The notes under the pieces: model-generated | The model's database searches: none | Seen by the model: the letters and a program-made list of their open reading frames with translations, nothing else | Told to the model about the DNA's origin: nothing | Part shown: positions 62,138 through 64,000 of the stretch, piece after piece | Position numbering within the stretch: the stretch's first letter is position 1 | How the letters are laid out: the number at the start of each line of letters is the position of its first letter | Source: Hyphomicrobiaceae bacterium | GTDB taxonomy: Bacteria; Pseudomonadota; Alphaproteobacteria; Rhizobiales; Hyphomicrobiaceae | Direction: 5' to 3' | DNA length: 64,000 bases | Assembly: GCA_008933705.1 (NCBI GenBank) | Contig: WBUN01000005.1 | Location: 1-64,000, forward strand | Position numbers and translations under genes: made by a program

Positions 62138-62839
62138 TCAGGCGACTCTTGGCGCTGACGCTGCTGCCGGTTCCGCATCAGTGGGTAGTGGTGGCATCTG
62201 TGGCTCTGATAGAGGGCTGTCGTCCGGCAACGGGGGCAGAAACTTGCCAACGAGATCGTATGCCACTTTGAAGTCGGAGACCTCTTCGACGGTGACCGAC
62301 CTTGGGCGGAAGCGTACCTTGTTGAAAAGCGTCTCGATCCTGAGCAGCTCGGTAGCGATCTTCGGAGTCAGCTCGCCGTCTTGCTCAAGACGGTTGATTA
62401 TGTCCCGATACCTCCGGCGCGGCATCCTACTGTACTTTCCGCGGACTCTGGCGCTGGAGATTCCCTCAATCAACAGCTCTAGGCGGTCACGGATGCTCCG
62501 CCAGCCAGATCGAATGGTTTGCCAATTGCCTAGTTCGTCAGCCCGCGCGCCATTGACCGCGGTTGGTCCGTTGCTAGCAGATGGAAGAGCCCCTTCGATG
62601 GGTGCTTGGGCAAGCTCTTCGCTTTGATCGCGAGCGGCGGTCACGATTTGTCTCAGCGTCTCAATGCGCTCGCTGAGTCTGACGCGCTCCCGGCGCAGCA
62701 GCCACCAAAGCAATGAGAAGCCCAACAGCACAAGAAGGCTTTGGAATTCATGCCAAAGCTGATTGATCCATTGAAACCACTCAAGCGCAGTTGTGGCCCA
62801 AGGGTACTCTGAAAGCACCCACTGCAAAATGCTACGCAT
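62138..62839 (-). CDS. membrane-anchored hypothetical protein
   Basis: 233 residues. A hydrophobic segment near residue 40 (FQSLLVLLGFSLLWWLLRRE) is followed by a coiled coil (ERVRLSERIETLRQIVTAAR) and a helical domain with SRMPRRRYRDIINRLEQDGE. The C-terminus is Pro/Ala-rich. No known domain is recognised. Possibly an element-borne membrane sensor; no supporting evidence. Confidence 0.5.
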   Translation of the reverse strand: MRSILQWVLSEYPWATTALEWFQWINQLWHEFQSLLVLLGFSLLWWLLRRERVRLSERIETLRQIVTAARDQSEELAQAPIEGALPSASNGPTAVNGARADELGNWQTIRSGWRSIRDRLELLIEGISSARVRGKYSRMPRRRYRDIINRLEQDGELTPKIATELLRIETLFNKVRFRPRSVTVEEVSDFKVAYDLVGKFLPPLPDDSPLSEPQMPPLPTDAEPAAASAPRVA

Positions 62840-63044
62840 CGACAATCCCCACTCGCAATGAAAGGAATACAGCACGCCAAGGGCTCAAGACGCAATGCTG
62901 GGGTCTGATCCCGCACGGGACCAAAGACTCGAACCCGAAGCTGAAGCCGATCAAGAGCTGAGAAGACAGGCCCACAGCCTCCAAATTGGCGCCGCATTGC
63001 CGTGGAACATCCGATGCCGGATTCATGCCGTGGAGGGTTGCTAC

Positions 63045-63473
63045 ATGCGGTCCGTATTCTTGCTGTTTCTGTTTTCCATCAATGCGTTGTCCAGCTCAGC
63101 CGTTGCCTGCGAGGGACGTTTGGTGAAGCTGCGCTATGTATACAGCGAGGTCCGAACCAAGGACCCGGGGAGCGAGACGCTAACTGTCGAGCGCACCTTA
63201 GAGGGCTGTGTTGATCCTGAGCTGAGGAAGTCGATACTGGACTCGATCGACGCGACCACGCTTGTCTTGCGGGATGGTGGCGGGCGTGTGCTGGCGACTG
63301 GAGCTGACGCTGCAAAAGCGGCTCGCCGTCACTCCGTCGATTTGGCCAAGTGGCTTTGGCAGAACATTATCCCGTCCGCCGAAGCTGCACATGAGCGCGA
63401 ATCGGGCAAATGTAAGTCAAACATGCTCGGAACTCTCGGGCGCGGATCGGTGATGACCGGCCTGAATCGCTGA
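63045..63473 (+). CDS. small secreted hypothetical protein
   Basis: 142 residues: signal peptide MRSVFLLFLFSINALSSSAV followed by ACEG, then a mature part with VKLRYVYSEVRTKDPGSETL and ILDSIDATTLVLRDGGGRVL. GGAGGG lies 8 nt before the start. Few cysteines. No domain is recognised; unknown function. Confidence 0.5.
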   Translation: MRSVFLLFLFSINALSSSAVACEGRLVKLRYVYSEVRTKDPGSETLTVERTLEGCVDPELRKSILDSIDATTLVLRDGGGRVLATGADAAKAARRHSVDLAKWLWQNIIPSAEAAHERESGKCKSNMLGTLGRGSVMTGLNR

Positions 63474-63608
63474 CAGTCTTGCTCAAGCGAGCGCCAATCC
63501 GACTGTCGTCCGTCAGCCAACGGAGCAATTAGGGCTGTTCCGTATCGAGGCTTGCGACCCCCGTGCCGCGCCCGTGAATTCAGATTCGACGACGCGGACA
63601 CGACCGAC

Positions 63609-63646
63609 CCTCACTATGTCGCTGGCCTAATGAGTACGTGAAGCGG
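63609..63646 (+). pseudogene. fragment of the 15013/61842 gene family
   Basis: The stretch CTCACTATGTCGCTGGCCT then an inserted base and GAGTACGTGAAGCGG matches the codons for LTMSLAYEYVKR of the two paralogues. It is out of frame and ends shortly after. A decayed third copy, only the C-terminal end left. Confidence 0.7.
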
Positions 63647-63658
63647 AAACATTAAGCG

Positions 63659-64000
63659 TCACCGTCCGTACTTCTCCCGTGCCCACGCCTTCACGTATTT
63701 CGACTGCCGCACGCCCACGAATTCCCGCACCATCTTCGCCTCGATCTCTTCGGCTTTCGCGTACGCCTCGGCATCAGCGTGTCGCCGCAGAACAGCCTTG
63801 CGGGTCTTCTGCCACTGCGCCTGCCCCGCCTTGTCGCTCTTCCTGAACGCGCCCATCAGTTCGCCCATCGTGCGCTTGATGTCAGGCTCACTGTACCCAC
63901 ACTCCCTCAGCCCCCGTTCCATCGCCACCCAGCGGCCGACCTGCTGAAGCTTCTTCGCTATCCGCCGTGAGTGCGCATCGTGCAGCTTGGCATTTCCCCT
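63659..64000 (-). CDS. hypothetical protein, partial
   Basis: The frame is open to the right edge, beginning NAKLHDAHSRRIAKKLQQVG, so the start lies beyond the window. The visible part is helical and charged (ERGLRECGYSEPDIKRTMGE, KAEEIEAKMVREFVGVRQSK) and ends KAWAREKYGR. A phage or island hypothetical protein. Confidence 0.5.
   Translation of the reverse strand, partial: RGNAKLHDAHSRRIAKKLQQVGRWVAMERGLRECGYSEPDIKRTMGELMGAFRKSDKAGQAQWQKTRKAVLRRHADAEAYAKAEEIEAKMVREFVGVRQSKYVKAWAREKYGR

Larger units (their letters stand above)
59044..64000. mobile_element. second integrated element in comM (left end)
   Basis: The break in comM at about 59043 is followed at 59110 by a pair of arm-type repeats, then a small HTH protein and small secreted or membrane proteins of unknown function, as typical for genomic islands. 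One gene is nearly identical to a gene in the tRNA-Ser element. The right boundary, integrase and the rest of comM lie outside the window. Confidence 0.65.

Overview
The window is high-GC DNA from an alphaproteobacterium, most likely of the order Hyphomicrobiales. The gene families point there: xsc, Tat-exported TRAP binding proteins, coxMSL-type molybdenum hydroxylase genes, a DUF1127 protein and typical rhizobial phage genes. I see no rRNA operon, CRISPR array or insertion sequence. One complete tRNA gene is present (tRNA-Ser, GCU).

Layout. (1) 1-5460 is chromosomal organosulfonate metabolism. An ADP-forming acyl-CoA ligase beta subunit (cut by the window edge and apparently frameshifted) and an acylating sulfoacetaldehyde dehydrogenase read leftwards. 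An IclR regulator and sulfoacetaldehyde acetyltransferase (xsc) read rightwards. Together they fit sulfoacetate -> sulfoacetyl-CoA -> sulfoacetaldehyde -> acetyl phosphate + sulfite. The same inverted repeat lies before the dehydrogenase and before xsc. (2) 5626-39817 is a 34-kb integrated element. It is bounded by a 43-bp direct repeat of the 5' part of tRNA-Ser(GCU) and carries paired arm-type repeats inside both ends. Its right end has integrase, an excisionase-like gene and a replication gene with four internal iterons. Its interior holds an HK97 capsid gene, tape measure and tail-fibre genes, but no large terminase, portal or protease that I can see. Its left end carries surface-polysaccharide genes (flippase, GDP-mannose dehydratase, GDP-fucose-synthase-like epimerase, glycosyltransferases). 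Other cargo includes a large nitrilase-fold protein, a zinc-finger protein with a HEPN-like motif, a second tyrosine recombinase and a wrecked HigBA toxin-antitoxin pair. It is best read as a decayed prophage with accessory genes. (3) 39775-59043 is chromosomal again. It holds intact tRNA-Ser, a TetR regulator with a two-subunit B12-dependent acyl-CoA mutase of unusual sequence, an orphan HsdR_N-like protein, leuB, two complete TRAP transporters in tandem, a divergent molybdenum hydroxylase (FAD, 2Fe-2S and Mo subunits) with a MoaD/ThiS protein, a YafY/WYL regulator with two perfect operators, a DUF1127 protein and a DMT transporter. (4) From about 59044 to the right edge is a second element. 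It has truncated the AAA-ATPase gene comM/yifB, starts with its own paired arm-type repeat, and carries small regulatory and secreted proteins. One of these is a near-identical paralogue of a gene in the first element.

Start codons were chosen from Shine-Dalgarno spacing and family starts. Functions are read from motifs and remembered families; no database search was run.
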